From: Onchidella celtica
Lineage: Eukaryota > Mollusca > Gastropoda > Systellommatophora > Onchidiidae
Assembly (NCBI GenBank): GCA_963931925.1
Contig: OZ007569.1
Coordinates: forward strand, 23,783,162-23,847,161
Length of the DNA: 64,000 nucleotides
Direction: 5' to 3'
The first letter of the stretch is position 1. Each line of letters begins with the position of its first letter. The notes under the pieces were generated by a model. That model did no database searches. It saw only the letters and a list, made by a program, of their open reading frames with translations, and was not told where the DNA came from. Below are positions 62,636 to 64,000 of the stretch, piece by piece. Both the position numbers and the translations under genes were made by a program.

Positions 62636-64000
62636 TTCAGATATTGCAAAATGTACAGTATATCACAGTTTACAATTCAGGCTAAGTCATTTAAAGAGCT
62701 AACCTTTTCGAGCCATGCCATGCTAAGTAGTTCATTTCCTGTATACAAATGGGAGGAGGCCACAGCATTCCTTGTATCCATGTGATTTTAGGGTGCTATG
62801 AAAAAATTATAACCTTGACAGACTGAAGTCTTTTTAACAAGCAGGATAATATCATCAATTGGTGGTGATTAAAAAATGAACAAAGTTTCAGAAAAAGTAA
62901 TTGATTTTAATGGCTTTTATAAACAAAAGTGCAAAAAACATTTACTAAAACCAAGATGAAAGGGGTTGCCTGTTGTGTAGCGAATGGTAAACATAGGTCC
63001 AGTCAGCATGTGATTGCCACAGCATGAAGTATGGGGAAGACGGTGAACAACAGCTGAATGCCACGGCATATAAAGGCAAAATTCCAGTTCATTTGTCCTT
63101 TTTGCCAAATTGTTCATAGCACTTTATCACCTTGCAGCTTTACATCGGCACTATTTGGTGTGGAATTCAATGTCCCACAATAGGGAGAGGGGATGTAGTT
63201 ATTTTTGAAGGTGAAAGTGACTTTTTTCTGATTTATAATGACTTTTTGTCCATTTCTCTTTGTAAAGGTCAGGCTTTTGTCCTCTGAAGTTCTTTCTGTT
63301 TTCAGTGAAACTTAAGCCGTGCCATCCTGCTGTCCACATTTCGCGACCTTAGTTCTTGTTTGTTCCAACTCCACTTTTAGCATAACTGAGAAATTCTATG
63401 TTAAACATTTGACAAAATAGAAAAACCACAGAAAACTGTGGGGTCGCAGCAAGGCTATAAGCAATGTCAAAATTGGGCACAAAAAAAAAGTTGTATGTAG
63501 CAAAGCCTCGTGTAAGAAATAATACCCAAACGATAGTGTAAAAAAAACAACAACAGAAAAAAAAGGGAAATCGGACAGATAGAACAATCGAACAATAATA
63601 GACTTTAATAGGAAATGTACAGAATCTAAACAGAATATGTTTACTCAATTGTGAGTTCTTGCTTGGTCAGCAGCACAGAAGCATGTCTGTCACGAGCAGA
63701 GTTAAGGTCTTGGGGATCTAATGACTGCACGAGAGGCAGCTAACTCACACTCGGACACAAACACACAAGAAATTATTAAATAACTAGAGTATATGTATAT
63801 CAGGCCGGCCGGGCCATATTATTACATAAATATTAATATACAAAACAAAAGACAATCGAGGTATATTCAAAGCAAAAATTCCAATTACTAACTTAACCTA
63901 TTGTATTTATGTAACTATGTTCCCTATCAAATGTACTGCAATCAATAGCCTACTGGTATATTATAAGAAACAAGATATCAATTTATATTAGCAGTTGAGT
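62636..64000. other. UNC79 intron 35 (partial, runs off the window)
   Basis: No further exon can be supported. It contains the family B copy at 63420-63540. The next UNC79 exon should lie beyond 64000. Confidence 0.55.
63420..63540 (+). repeat. Dispersed repeat family B, copy 6 (longest left part)
   Basis: AAAAACCACAGAAAACTGTG, GGGTCGCAGCAAGGCTATAA, then the core AAAGTTGTATGTAGCAAAGC and CTCGTGTAAGAAATAA. The left part appears as reverse complement downstream of the core at 11.99 kb. Confidence 0.75.

Noticed and set aside
1..64000. CRISPR arrays, operons, bacterial promoters or rRNA genes
   Set aside because: None seen. The window is eukaryotic with introns and transposons; the tandem repeats lack spacer structure.

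Overview
This is a piece of a nuclear genome from an invertebrate animal. It is AT-rich, about a third of it or less is coding, and genes are split into short exons with GT-AG introns. The main gene is the front (N-terminal) part of UNC79, the large accessory subunit of the NALCN sodium-leak channel. The exon content and the mix of SINE, RTE-type LINE, Gypsy and TTAA-target elements suggest a lophotrochozoan, most likely a mollusc and possibly a gastropod. That taxonomic placement is inference; no marker in the window settles it.

Layout. Positions 1-6486 lie upstream of the UNC79 start codon. They contain a 257-bp MITE with a perfect 8-bp target duplication (2011-2267), a well-formed first coding exon of an unidentified gene on the minus strand (2475-2627), a TCTAGA-rich simple repeat (4512-4563) and a tRNA-derived SINE (5775-6200). 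UNC79 runs on the plus strand from the ATG at 6550 to beyond the right edge. I could place 35 exons. Joined at GT-AG borders they give one open frame of 4,467 nt, exactly 1,489 codons, with every intron phase compatible. The last placed exon ends at 62308. The family is usually around 2,600 residues, so roughly the last two fifths lie outside the window.

The introns hold many mobile elements. Intron 8 has a complete RTE-like LINE with an intact 1,005-codon endonuclease/reverse transcriptase frame and a 13-bp target duplication. Intron 11 has a 1.2-kb solo LTR with a 5-bp target duplication. Intron 28 has a Gypsy element cut down to RNase H-integrase plus one LTR, and a three-copy 167-bp tandem repeat. 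Intron 32 has a 5'-truncated CR1/L2/Rex-group LINE. At least five elements, probably six, sit at TTAA sites with CC/CT-starting inverted ends, as in the piggyBac group; two of these abut and share one TTAA. There is also a short element carrying a THAP-like zinc-finger fragment, a hAT-like MITE, a hairpin MITE, and two families of short dispersed repeats.

The most interesting host-gene feature is a run of four small exons (26-29: 30, 30, 81 and 111 nt). All are in phase 1 on both sides, so any combination can be skipped without breaking the frame. I found no clearly new biological system. The best leads are this cassette region, the unidentified divergent exon, and the well-preserved transposon insertions.
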